Positions 36,342 to 45,015 are shown, counted from the first letter of the stretch. The stretch: DNA of 46,604 nt from H2-BAC3 sp045863035 (GCA_045863035.1 BTUV01000014.1:1-46604), one strand, 5' to 3'. A program made the numbers and translations. The notes: generated by a model from the letters alone, not told the origin.

Positions 36342-37775
36342 CTATATAAGCTTGTTATTAGAAGATTCAGTTATAATAAGATCAGAAAAATCTATGAACA
36401 AAACAACGAAAAGTCCAACAGCGGTTAGAGGTAAAATATTTATGTAAGAAAGAATGGAATAGGTTGAACTATGGTGAATTAGAATTCCTATCATTGCAAT
36501 AATTGGTACCAACACAGTCCTCGATAATGGATTAGTTTTCTCTAAGAGATTAGATAATTTAACAAATTTGACAAAAAATAAGAGTAACAAAACGACAAAA
36601 ATCATGTATCCCAAGATACCAGCATTCAACACCATATTGTGATGTCCTATATGACCATCATGAAAATCCCAAAAATCACCTGAAATCCCAAAACCAAAGA
36701 TTGGATTTTGCTCGATCTTAGTCATAATAGTTGGGATCCTTACGCTTAATCGCCCAAGGGATCCACCTGCTGTTATATCCCCTTCAAAAAGAAAGGTTAA
36801 GGTAGACAACCGCTCAAATGTCCTACTAAATTGATCGACTAAAATAGGCGAAGTAAATGTTATAATCAGATACAAACTTATTAAGATAAATGAATACTTG
36901 AAAAGTAAAGAAACAAATTTTTTGATTTCGCTTGATACAAATATAAGATATAGAATTACCATCATTGCAATCGCAAGAGTAACACCTCGCGTAGCTGATA
37001 AAGTGGTACTCATTAGGGCAAGAATCATTATCAATGTATAATAACCTTGTCGCTCTTTGTTTAACTGGGATAGCTTGAAGAGACAACCGATCACAATAAA
37101 CTCAAGTATGTAAAAAGAGTAAAGAGGCCTTGAGACACCAAATTGGCCCTCCACCAATAACGCATCGGTTTCATGAAGAACCCCACCCAGCAGTTGAACT
37201 GTACGTACACCACTTCCCAATTCAAAAATCTGTACCCCCAAAACAAGGAAGACAAATGGCATTACATAATCGAAGAGCTTGGAATACTCTTTAAGCGAAG
37301 GTAGTAATCTGGGTAAGGAAAAAAGCATTAAGAAGTGTGTTATCCCTCGAAATCCCCTAAAAAACCTATTTAAACTTGTTTCATAAAAAAAACTTAAAAC
37401 AAAAATATAGATAATTACTAGTGCTATAATGATGTAAAAACTTCTAAAATTCGAATTCTTTCTTATAGGAGGTATAAAGTAGGCCTTGAAAAAAGCGGTT
37501 AAAAAGAATAACTCACTAAAGTAAAGATCCCTTCCTCCTCCCAAAGGAATACCGTATAAACCGAGATTATGTGTAGTATCAAAAAAGTGGAGGAGGTATC
37601 CCGGAGAATCATAAAGCATAAAAAATAAAGCTATCCAAAAAGCAGAATTCTCTGATCTGTAAAAAAGAATAATGAAAAAAATGAATATGATATTTGCAAT
37701 AAGACCGATCGAAAAATAAACAACGAATATTATAAAGAAGTAAAAAGAAAACAGAAAAAATGTTTCCCTCTTCAT
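36342..37775 (-). CDS. O-antigen polymerase (Wzy-like) membrane protein
   Basis: This 477-residue, very hydrophobic protein has about twelve membrane helices and a large periplasmic loop in the second half, with LSVRIPTIMTKIEQNPIFGFG (a Wzy/WaaL-type signature) and GHIGHHNMVLN near 370-380. Its gene overlaps the Wzx gene by 4 bp and lies in the O-antigen operon, so it is the better candidate for the polymerase, with the protein at 20941 as ligase. Sequence is too divergent to know the linkage. Confidence 0.83.
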   Translation of the reverse strand: MKRETFFLFSFYFFIIFVVYFSIGLIANIIFIFFIILFYRSENSAFWIALFFMLYDSPGYLLHFFDTTHNLGLYGIPLGGGRDLYFSELFFLTAFFKAYFIPPIRKNSNFRSFYIIIALVIIYIFVLSFFYETSLNRFFRGFRGITHFLMLFSLPRLLPSLKEYSKLFDYVMPFVFLVLGVQIFELGSGVRTVQLLGGVLHETDALLVEGQFGVSRPLYSFYILEFIVIGCLFKLSQLNKERQGYYTLIMILALMSTTLSATRGVTLAIAMMVILYLIFVSSEIKKFVSLLFKYSFILISLYLIITFTSPILVDQFSRTFERLSTLTFLFEGDITAGGSLGRLSVRIPTIMTKIEQNPIFGFGISGDFWDFHDGHIGHHNMVLNAGILGYMIFVVLLLLFFVKFVKLSNLLEKTNPLSRTVLVPIIAMIGILIHHSSTYSILSYINILPLTAVGLFVVLFIDFSDLIITESSNNKLI

Positions 37776-39304
37776 TGACTAATACCAACGGCGAATAGAG
37801 TTTTTAACAATTTTTTAGTAGGAGTATCATCACTTATAAGCCAATTCAACTCTTCTTCGGATACGATACGGTAAAGCCTTATAAGAAAAGCGAAAGTAAA
37901 AAATGTAGCAATAGGTATTAAAATAAGTTTTGATAGACTGCTTACAAGTACAAACTTTAGAAAAATCGATACAACTGCAAGATACAATAAAATTAAAATC
38001 ATTTTTTTAATAGTCCCTTGGGGAATGTACGATTCTGGATTACCAAAGATCTTCCTTTTGAAGTATAGAACCAGCAAAAATGACATTAATAATGCAACAA
38101 ATTCTGCTACAATTATTGCTTTATATCCGAGGAAAGGGGATAAAGAGATCAGTACCAAAATGTTTGTAAACCCATAGAATAAATTATAGTATATAACAAA
38201 ATTTGGGTGATGTGTAGACAGAAAATATATCATTGAAGGATAAATTGTGTTGTTTAACAATAAGTAACTCACAATCAGACCGATCATGATATGCCAAATA
38301 GCATCACTATTCTGTCCAGTCCAAAGTAGAAGAAAATCTTCAGAGAGTAAAATGACACATATAATAACAGGTAGAACTATCAAAACAACTTTTATTTCCA
38401 TATTAAAAACGATTTTGGCACACTTTTCAACAGATTTCTGCCTCGCTAAAATTGGAAATAGCGGATAGACGAATTTTTGTATAAATGACGACAGGTATGA
38501 TCTTATTCTTGAGCCTATTTCATAATAGCCGACTGTTGTCACTCCGAGTAAGTTTGAAATAAGTATTTTAATAAGTGGTTCTCCAACTATGGTTATTAAA
38601 CCTGCCGTATAAACCTGTGTACTATAGCTTAACTGTTTGTAAAATTGCCTTTTAATATTTGATTTAGAAAAAGTAATATTCATAGTGCCCCAAATCGTTT
38701 TTACTTTTATACTCAGGGAAATAAACCAGATTAGAGTTGCAATTACAATGGCCAGCCCGATCGCCTCAAGACCATATCCTAGTGAGAGAACTACCATTAT
38801 CAATCCCCAATAAAATATATTATTAAGTAAACGTAACAAACTTGTTATTTCGATTCTTTCTTGAGAGTCAAGTATAGCCTCCAGAATTTGCCCAACAATT
38901 ATAAATAAGTTACTCGTAACAAGATAGAAAAAAAGGATTTTTGTCTCATTGAAGTTTTTAACCGGCACACTTAAAACGTCAAGGATTATTTTATCTGAAA
39001 ATACAAAAAGGAGGGTTGATATTATTGATGATAGAACCGCAACGACGCTGAAGGAAATCACAATATCTAAATTTGATTCATTACTTTTACCTTGAGCGGC
39101 AAGGAACTTTCGTAAAGTTGTACTTAGTCCCAAATTTGCAAATATATTAATATTACCCAGTATTGCAAGAGTTGCGAAAATACCATATCGCTCTTCTCCA
39201 AGTTTCCCTATAAACAAGGGAATGGTGGATAGCGTTATAGCAGAGGATATAATGGTTTGTACCAAACCAAAGAATGAGTTACTTAAGTAACGATTACCTC
39301 TCAT
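37772..39304 (-). CDS. Oligosaccharide flippase (Wzx-like)
   Basis: This 510-residue protein has about 12-14 membrane helices of the polysaccharide-transport MOP superfamily. The N-terminus (YLSNSFFGLVQTIISSAITLSTIPLF) and the motif GEERYGIFATL near 32-45 are typical. It would move lipid-linked repeat units across the inner membrane for Wzy. It is the first gene of the minus-strand operon running to 32727 and follows a 394-bp non-coding leader. Confidence 0.9.
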   Translation of the reverse strand: MRGNRYLSNSFFGLVQTIISSAITLSTIPLFIGKLGEERYGIFATLAILGNINIFANLGLSTTLRKFLAAQGKSNESNLDIVISFSVVAVLSSIISTLLFVFSDKIILDVLSVPVKNFNETKILFFYLVTSNLFIIVGQILEAILDSQERIEITSLLRLLNNIFYWGLIMVVLSLGYGLEAIGLAIVIATLIWFISLSIKVKTIWGTMNITFSKSNIKRQFYKQLSYSTQVYTAGLITIVGEPLIKILISNLLGVTTVGYYEIGSRIRSYLSSFIQKFVYPLFPILARQKSVEKCAKIVFNMEIKVVLIVLPVIICVILLSEDFLLLWTGQNSDAIWHIMIGLIVSYLLLNNTIYPSMIYFLSTHHPNFVIYYNLFYGFTNILVLISLSPFLGYKAIIVAEFVALLMSFLLVLYFKRKIFGNPESYIPQGTIKKMILILLYLAVVSIFLKFVLVSSLSKLILIPIATFFTFAFLIRLYRIVSEEELNWLISDDTPTKKLLKTLFAVGISQ

Positions 39305-39698
39305 TGTTAAATTATAAAATCAGCAATGTAACAGAGAAAAAGAATAATACCCTACATCAAAAAAGTACTTGATAATTAGAACCTATCTTTATGCCACTTT
39401 CGCATTAATATTTAAATGCGAATGCAAGAATAATTGACAAATTAAGAATTATATCTTGATAACTCAACAAGCCGCTTTCTAAAATTCAATAAAATTGTAT
39501 TATGATTAAACTATAGTAAAAGTTAATTATTCATCAATCACATAGCGAATAATATAAAATTACTTTCATAACTTTGGAGTAAGCGAATATTAAATCAAGA
39601 GTGTTCAGTAGATGTAGGCAAGATAAAATGCGAAATTAAATAAATAACTGATTTTCTTTACTATTCGATTATCTAATCTACAACTTCCAAATTCAATA
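39305..39698. other. AT-rich intergenic gap, leader of the wzx operon
   Basis: These 394 bases contain no gene, no heptamer array and no recognisable JUMPstart element (GGCGGTAG). They separate wbpA from wzx and probably hold the wzx promoter. This is also where the change between the AT-rich island and the wbp genes occurs. Confidence 0.5.
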
Positions 39699-41036
39699 TT
39701 ATGCCTTAAACACATTCTGATTAGTCTTATTTTCATCAATTAATGCATTTCTCGTATCAACAATCAGTTTGGAATGAATGGAAATGGACTTATAGTCATA
39801 GCCGGAGTGGTCTGTACTTAAAAGAACTAAATCGTACTTACTTAGATTTTCAGGTGTTAATTCAACTGACACCATTTCATATTTATATTTTCTCGTTGGA
39901 GGCAGTTTTGGAATAAACGGATCATTATAGTCCACTTCTGCTCCCTTGCCTCTAAGAAGACTAATAAGCTTAAGCGAAGGAGACTCCCTCATATCATCAA
40001 TATCTTTTTTGTAGGCAGCACCAAGTATTAGTACTTTTGATCCTTTAAGAGCCTTACCATGCTGATTTAAGGCATCAGCACAACGCTCAACTACATAGTA
40101 GGGCTGATAGGTATTAATCTCACCTGCAAGCTCAATAAATTTTGTATTAATATCATACTGCCTGGCTTTCCAGGTAAGGTAGAATGGATCAATTGGAATG
40201 CAATGACCACCAAGTCCGGGACCCGGATAAAATGCATTGAATCCAAATGGCTTGGTTTTAGCAGCTTCAATTACTTCCCAGACATCAATGTTCATTTTAT
40301 CAAATACCATTTTCAGTTCATTAACCAGAGCAATATTAATAGCACGATAAATGTTTTCAAGAAGTTTAGTTGCCTCTGCAGCACGAGGGGAACTAACGGG
40401 TACTGTTTTGACAATAATCTGGTTGTAAACTGCACATGATACTTCAAGACAGGCCTCTGTTAGTCCGCCCACCACTTTCGGGATAGTTGCTGTATTGAAG
40501 TTCGGATTATTAGGATCTTCCCGTTCAGGTGAAAATGCTAAGAAGAAATCTTCACCAACCACATATTTATCATCTGTTTTGCTGGCGCCTTCCATCAGAG
40601 GCAGGAGGATCTCATCTGTGGTTCCGGGATATGTTGATGATTCCAGAACAACCAATTGTCCTCTTTGTAAGTACTGCGCAGTAATTTTGGCTGAGCTTTC
40701 CACATAAGAAAGATCGGGTTCACGGTGTTTGTTAAGAGGGGTAGGCACTGCAATAATTACCGCATCAACTTCCGGCAGACGGCTGAAATCAGAAGTAGCC
40801 TCAAAGAGCTTACTCTTTATAGCTTTTTCAATCTTTTCAGGGGCAATATGTTTTATATAACTTTTCCCTGAATTAAGAACCGGTATTTTGGTATCATCAA
40901 TATCAAAACCGATTGTTTTTATGTTTTTACTGACAAATTCAAGAGCTAAGGGAAGGCCTACATAACCGAGACCGATGATACCAACGGTATGAGTTTTGCT
41001 GGCAATTTTATTTAGTAGATTTTCTTTGTAATTCAT
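39699..41036 (-). CDS. UDP-N-acetyl-D-glucosamine 6-dehydrogenase (WbpA-type)
   Basis: This 445-residue nucleotide-sugar dehydrogenase oxidises C6 of UDP-GlcNAc to UDP-GlcNAcA in two NAD-dependent steps. The NAD motif is GIIGLGYVGLPLA (19-31), ESSTYPGTTDE lies at 132-142, and the catalytic C279 lies in GGHCIPIDP. The C-terminal domain contains GAAYKKDIDDMRESPS. It is downstream of wbpB-wbpD-wbpE on the same strand but separated from them by a four-helix-bundle gene bracketed by heptamers. The leader just upstream of the ATG is entirely heptamer repeat. Confidence 0.93.
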   Translation of the reverse strand: MNYKENLLNKIASKTHTVGIIGLGYVGLPLALEFVSKNIKTIGFDIDDTKIPVLNSGKSYIKHIAPEKIEKAIKSKLFEATSDFSRLPEVDAVIIAVPTPLNKHREPDLSYVESSAKITAQYLQRGQLVVLESSTYPGTTDEILLPLMEGASKTDDKYVVGEDFFLAFSPEREDPNNPNFNTATIPKVVGGLTEACLEVSCAVYNQIIVKTVPVSSPRAAEATKLLENIYRAINIALVNELKMVFDKMNIDVWEVIEAAKTKPFGFNAFYPGPGLGGHCIPIDPFYLTWKARQYDINTKFIELAGEINTYQPYYVVERCADALNQHGKALKGSKVLILGAAYKKDIDDMRESPSLKLISLLRGKGAEVDYNDPFIPKLPPTRKYKYEMVSVELTPENLSKYDLVLLSTDHSGYDYKSISIHSKLIVDTRNALIDENKTNQNVFKA

Positions 41037-41108
41037 AGTTTTTAGTGCTTAGTTCTTGGTTCGTAGTGCTTGGTGCTTAGTTCGTAGTGCTTAGTTCTTG
41101 GTTTTTAG
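41037..41108. repeat. Heptamer array, TTGGTTC/TTAGTGC family (left arm of cassette 1)
   Basis: About nine units (ttagtgc, ttagttc, ttggttc, gtagtgc) lie between the wbpA start and the end of the four-helix-bundle gene. The last codons of that gene (TKN and TAA) are themselves heptamer sequence. Confidence 0.8.
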
Positions 41109-41456
41109 ATACTTGATAAAGCCACCAATTAGTTTTTTAGTTTTGTTCGTCCGGTTCAGGAGTTCCTCGGATTTTTCTGTACTGATATAACCCACATCAA
41201 CCCCAACAAAAATCAGAGATTCAACCTCAGATGCTGAACGATAAGCATAATTAAGAAAATTTATAAAGCTTTTATTACTTCCGCTGTCAAATCCCTCAGC
41301 AATATTTGACATAATTGAAACTCCGGCCCTGCGCAACTGATCACGATAACCAAAATCAACTTTCAATTTACCCGCATCGGTAAGCAGATATATTTCCTTC
41401 ACCAACTCACGTGCTTCCTTCCAAGATTCAATTTCAGTGAAGGAAGTGAGGGGCAT
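41091..41456 (-). CDS. Four-helix-bundle protein (S23/IVP family), copy 1
   Basis: This 121-residue protein belongs to the four-helix-bundle family first known from intervening sequences in 23S rRNA genes and related in fold to Avd of diversity-generating retroelements. Family marks are ESWKEARELV, the IAEG in MSNIAEGFDSGSNKSF, and YRSASEVES. The molecular role of free-standing members is unknown; the basic surface and Avd analogy suggest nucleic-acid binding. Arrays of TTGGTTC-type heptamers bracket it on both sides and encode its last residues. Copy 2 at 44453 differs at 11 of 121 residues by my count. It interrupts the wbpE-wbpA gene order. Confidence 0.92.
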   Translation of the reverse strand: MPLTSFTEIESWKEARELVKEIYLLTDAGKLKVDFGYRDQLRRAGVSIMSNIAEGFDSGSNKSFINFLNYAYRSASEVESLIFVGVDVGYISTEKSEELLNRTNKTKKLIGGFIKYLKTKN

Positions 41457-41457
41457 G

Positions 41458-41582
41458 GTTCATTTGGTTCTTGGTGCTTTGTTCGTAGTGCTTGGTTATT
41501 AGTTCGTGGTGCTTGGTTCGTAGTGCTTGGTTCGTAGTGCTTGGTTCGTGGTGCTTGGTTCGTAGTGCTTGGTTCGTAGTTT
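41458..41582. repeat. Heptamer array, TTGGTTC/GTAGTGC family (right arm of cassette 1)
   Basis: About 17 units alternate ttggttc and gtagtgc with a clear 14-bp higher period. On the minus strand the array is open in frame for long stretches and encodes NQAPRTK-type peptide, but this is a consequence of the 7-bp period. Confidence 0.85.
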
Positions 41583-41632
41583 AACAAATTGTGGTCTTCA
41601 GAAAACTCCGAAGACCACGTTGTTAATTACAT

Positions 41633-42841
41633 TTATTTACAGAAGCAGTTTTTACATTCGAGGGGAAGGTTGTCTGAAGTTTTGATAAACTCAGCAATCT
41701 TCTCCACAACAAAGTGAATCTGATCTGATGTCAATTCCGGATAGATCGGCAGCGCAACTGAATCGTTTGCAGCACAGTTTGCTACCGGATAATCGGTATC
41801 GGGTGCATTTAAATGAGCGAAGCACTCCTGCCTGTGGAACGGCACAGGATAATAGACTTCATTCCCGATTCCATTCTCAGTCATAAACTTGCGCAGTGCA
41901 TTTCTTCTTTCAACCCGGATAACATATTGGTTGTAGATGTGATAATTTTTTACCGCATCAGATTTATATACCGCTTCAGGAAGAAGAACTTTGTTTTTTT
42001 CATCAAAAACAATATTACCTTCCTTCTCGGCGAGACCCATTTCGGTAAAAAGTTTTGTATATAACTGGGCATTTTCACGGCGCTTCTGGCTCCACCCGTC
42101 AAGGTGAGGGAGTTTTACATTCAGGATTGCGGCCTGCAGTGCATCAAGTCGGAAATTGCCTCCTATTACTTTATGATAATACTTTGGCTTGCCGCCGTGA
42201 ACACGGAGGATTTTTAGTTTTTCAGCCAGTATATCATCATTCGTCGTAACAAGACCGCCATCTCCAAAACAGCCAAGGTTTTTCGAGGGGAAGAAGGAGA
42301 AACAGCCGATATCACCAAAGTTGCCAACCTTTGTTCCATCCTTGTACTGCACACCAATTGCCTGAGCACCATCTTCTATGACTTTCAGATTATGCTTTTT
42401 TGCAATTTTCATGATTGCATCCATGTCAGCGGACTGACCATAAAGATGCACCGGTACGATGGCTTTTGTCTTCGGTGTAATTCTTTTTTCAATATCAGAA
42501 GGATTGATATTGAAAGTAACAGGATCGGAATCGGCAAAAACCGGAATAGCATTAAGGCGGGCCACCACGCCGGCAGTTGCAAAAAATGAGTAGGTCGGAA
42601 CAATTACTTCATCACCCGGCTGAAGATCAATAGCCATTAATGCAACAAGGAGTGCATCCGTTCCGGAAGAAACACCGTAGGCATATTTGCTTCCAAGATA
42701 CTCAGCCATGTTTTTTTCCATAGACTCAAGATCAGGTCCCATTATGAAATACTGCGATTCAGCAACTCTGATGAGTGCTGCATCAATTTCCGGTTTCATT
42801 GTGCGGTACTGCGCCTGCAGGTCAAGCAACGGGACTTTCAT
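41633..42841 (-). CDS. PLP-dependent sugar aminotransferase, DegT/WbpE family
   Basis: This 402-residue aminotransferase places an amino group at C3 of the 3-keto UDP-GlcNAcA made by the WbpB-type enzyme, with glutamate as donor. The PLP lysine is K187 in FSFFPSKNLGCFGDGG; SSGTDAL (58-64) binds the cofactor phosphate, and EDGAQAIG holds the pyridine-binding Asp. It overlaps the stop of the WbpD-type gene by one base. A C-terminal tail (LECKNCFCK) with three cysteines is odd but short. Pathway assignment comes from the four-gene set. Confidence 0.92.
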   Translation of the reverse strand: MKVPLLDLQAQYRTMKPEIDAALIRVAESQYFIMGPDLESMEKNMAEYLGSKYAYGVSSGTDALLVALMAIDLQPGDEVIVPTYSFFATAGVVARLNAIPVFADSDPVTFNINPSDIEKRITPKTKAIVPVHLYGQSADMDAIMKIAKKHNLKVIEDGAQAIGVQYKDGTKVGNFGDIGCFSFFPSKNLGCFGDGGLVTTNDDILAEKLKILRVHGGKPKYYHKVIGGNFRLDALQAAILNVKLPHLDGWSQKRRENAQLYTKLFTEMGLAEKEGNIVFDEKNKVLLPEAVYKSDAVKNYHIYNQYVIRVERRNALRKFMTENGIGNEVYYPVPFHRQECFAHLNAPDTDYPVANCAANDSVALPIYPELTSDQIHFVVEKIAEFIKTSDNLPLECKNCFCK

Positions 42842-43425
42842 TACTCAACCTCCTTAACAATTCCATTCACAAACTGGTATTTCTTTCCTGACTTTTCACA
42901 GAATGCAAAGCCGTCTTTATCAAACTGCAGTTTTTTACCGGCTTCACTCATCCATCCGATAATGCGGGCAGGATTGCCAACCACCAGAGCGAAATCGGGA
43001 ATATCCTTTGTCACAACCGATCCGGCACCAACAAACGCAAAGCGTCCGATGGTATGTCCGCAGACAATCGTGCTGTTTGCACCAAGGGATGCCCCTTCTT
43101 TTACAATTGTTTTGATATAAAATGCAGCACCAACCTGCGGGTATTTAGAACGGGGATCAAGGATATTGGTGAATACCATAGAGGGACCGCAAAACACATA
43201 ATCACCAAGTTCAACACCTTCATACACAGAAACATTATTCTGAATTTTTACAAAGTTTCCAATGGTCACATTGTTACCTATATTAACATTCTGCCCCAGA
43301 ATGCATTTCTTTCCGATTTTTGACCCTGACTGCACATGGCTGAAGTGCCAGATTTTTGATCCTTCGCCAACTTCCACACCGTCATCAACAACGGCATATT
43401 GATTTACGTAATAGTTCTTTTCCAT
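42841..43425 (-). CDS. UDP-amino-sugar N-acetyltransferase, WbpD family
   Basis: This 194-residue left-handed beta-helix protein acetylates the 3-amino group of UDP-GlcNAc(3NH2)A. The repeats run from about 10 to 160 (VEVGEGSKIWHFSHVQSG, GNNVTIGNFVKIQNNVSVYEG), and NPARIIGW near 152-160 ends the acyltransferase core. It lies 5 bp after the oxidoreductase gene and overlaps the aminotransferase start, so the three are strictly coupled. Length matches WbpD (about 190). Confidence 0.92.
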   Translation of the reverse strand: MEKNYYVNQYAVVDDGVEVGEGSKIWHFSHVQSGSKIGKKCILGQNVNIGNNVTIGNFVKIQNNVSVYEGVELGDYVFCGPSMVFTNILDPRSKYPQVGAAFYIKTIVKEGASLGANSTIVCGHTIGRFAFVGAGSVVTKDIPDFALVVGNPARIIGWMSEAGKKLQFDKDGFAFCEKSGKKYQFVNGIVKEVE

Positions 43426-43430
43426 TTTTT

Positions 43431-44405
43431 TTATTTACCGAGACCTTTCTGAGCTGATTCAAGTATATGTAATACCTCCACGGCGTGAATACCGTCGGAG
43501 AGTGGTCTTGTTCCGTTAAGGATACAATCAAAAAAGTGTTTGTGCTCTTCCATCAGGGGTGGGTGGTTCTCGTACATAATAACTTCTGAAGCTTCATTAA
43601 ACGGCTCCAGTTTTCCATCAACCTTGCGGAATCCCTTTTTATAAAAAATCAGTTTGTTTTCCGGCGCACTATCTTCAAATACGAACATACCATTTGTCCC
43701 AATCACCACGAGGCGATGTTCCTTAAATGGATGCAGCCAGCTGACAAAGATATGAGCAGAGATATTGCCGGGATACTTCATGACAGTTATTGTGCTGTCC
43801 TCAATATGCTCCTGTAAAACCGAAGCACCACTTGCAGTTACTGAAACCGGATTTTCACTAATCAGATATTGTATTATTGAGATATCATGCGGGGCAAAAC
43901 TCCAGAGACTGTTCTCTTCAGTACGAACTTTTCCGAGGTTCAGGCGGTTACTGTAGATATATTGAATATCTCCCAGCATTTTGTTTTCGCCAATCTCTTC
44001 CTTAATGCGGATTATTGCTCCATGATACAGAAGCACATGCCCAACCATCAGACGGAGATTTTTCTTTTCAGCGATATCCGCAAGCTCTTTTGCTTCGGAA
44101 GAATATAAGGTTATCGGTTTCTCAACAAGGCAATGTTTACCGGCAAGGAGAGCTTCCTTAGCGATGTAATAATGCGTTGAGGCCGGAGTTGCTATTATTA
44201 CCGCGGAGATTTCCGGATTATTAAGAATATCGGAAACATTATTTACGATATTAATATCTTTTGAAACTGCGTTTACGACATCAGGAGTGTTTCTTCCCGG
44301 GTCATATACAAATATATTTTTATGTTCAAATAACTGAGCGGCGGTTTTGAGGTGGTTTTTACCCCAGTTGCCGACACCGAAAATTCCGAGTTTCAAATTG
44401 TACAT
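43431..44405 (-). CDS. Gfo/Idh/MocA-type UDP-GlcNAcA 3-dehydrogenase, WbpB family
   Basis: This 324-residue oxidoreductase oxidises C3 of UDP-GlcNAcA so that the aminotransferase can act. The NAD fold opens with IFGVGNWGKNH (8-18), EKPITL (94-99) is the usual Gfo/Idh motif with the catalytic Lys, and FAPHDISIIQYL follows. The ATG and the next two codons (MYN) are encoded by TGTACAAT heptamer sequence, so the N-terminus touches a repeat array; still, the Rossmann strand starts at residue 5, so nothing essential is lost. It is first in the wbpB-D-E unit. Confidence 0.9.
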   Translation of the reverse strand: MYNLKLGIFGVGNWGKNHLKTAAQLFEHKNIFVYDPGRNTPDVVNAVSKDINIVNNVSDILNNPEISAVIIATPASTHYYIAKEALLAGKHCLVEKPITLYSSEAKELADIAEKKNLRLMVGHVLLYHGAIIRIKEEIGENKMLGDIQYIYSNRLNLGKVRTEENSLWSFAPHDISIIQYLISENPVSVTASGASVLQEHIEDSTITVMKYPGNISAHIFVSWLHPFKEHRLVVIGTNGMFVFEDSAPENKLIFYKKGFRKVDGKLEPFNEASEVIMYENHPPLMEEHKHFFDCILNGTRPLSDGIHAVEVLHILESAQKGLGK

Positions 44406-44469
44406 TGTTCTTAGTTCGTGGTGCCTAGTTCTTGGTTCGTAGTGCTTGGTGTTTAGTTCTTGGTTTTAA
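44403..44469. repeat. Heptamer array, left arm of cassette 2
   Basis: Units ttagttc, gtggtgc, ctagttc, ttggttc, gtagtgc, ttggtgt, ttagttc lie between the start of the oxidoreductase gene and the end of the second four-helix-bundle gene. As in cassette 1, the array encodes the TKN-stop end of the bundle gene. Confidence 0.8.
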
Positions 44470-44818
44470 GGTACTTTATGAAGCCACCAATTAATTTTTT
44501 GATTTTGTCCGTTCGATTTAGGAGTTCTTTCGATTTTTCTGCGGCAATGTATCCGACATCAATCCCGACAAAAATCAAAGATTCGACTTCTGATGCAGAA
44601 CGATATGCATAGTTAAGGAAATTTATAAAACTTTTATTACTGCCGCTGTCAAATCCTTCAGCAATATTCGACATAATCGAAACTCCGGCCCTGCGCAGTT
44701 GATCACGATAACCAAAATCAACTTTCATTTTACCCTCATCAGTTAACAGATATATTTCCTTTACCAGTTCACGGGCTTCTTTCCACGATTCTATATCGGT
44801 GAAGGAGGAGATAGGCAT
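44453..44818 (-). CDS. Four-helix-bundle protein (S23/IVP family), copy 2
   Basis: This 121-residue paralogue of the protein at 41091 has the same family motifs (ESWKEARELV, SNIAEGFDSGSNKSF, YRSASEVES). The start is the ATG at 44818 (MPISSF), which aligns with MPLTSF of copy 1. The frame is open upstream to an ATG at 44926, but those 36 residues are heptamer-encoded (APRTTNQ type) and should not be counted. Protein identity to copy 1 is about 110 of 121, while the DNA differs at many third positions, so both copies have been under selection. Arrays bracket it on both sides. Confidence 0.92.
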   Translation of the reverse strand: MPISSFTDIESWKEARELVKEIYLLTDEGKMKVDFGYRDQLRRAGVSIMSNIAEGFDSGSNKSFINFLNYAYRSASEVESLIFVGIDVGYIAAEKSKELLNRTDKIKKLIGGFIKYLKTKN

Positions 44819-44821
44819 GGG

Positions 44822-45015
44822 GTTTTTGTTCTTAGTTCGTGGTGCTTGGTTCGTCGTTCGTGGTGCTTGGTTCGTCGTTCGTGGTTCTTGGTTCGGGGGT
44901 CTTGGTTCGGGGGTCAAACAACGCACTCAGCACGAAGCACTAAGAACAATTGAATACGCACGCAGCACTACGCACAAAGAACTCTTGACTCAGCACAACG
45001 CACTCAGCACTAAGA
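44822..45015. repeat. Inverted pair of heptamer arrays (right arm of cassette 2)
   Basis: TTGGTTC/GTGGTGC units run from 44824 to about 44914 in one orientation; from about 44920 to 45015 the units are in the other orientation (agcacta, agaacaa, cgcactc). The two halves converge and could pair into a long imperfect hairpin. The second half overlaps the end of the PgpA-like gene. Confidence 0.8.

Noticed and set aside
41091..41456. 23S rRNA intervening sequence
   Set aside because: No rRNA sequence surrounds either four-helix-bundle gene; both lie between protein genes.
41399..41587. A minus-strand frame with APRTKHYEPSTTNQ repeats
   Set aside because: It is translation of the heptamer array; composition is purely repeat-derived.
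41091..44818. Diversity-generating retroelement, because the bundle proteins are Avd-like in fold
   Set aside because: No reverse transcriptase, template repeat or variable repeat was found.
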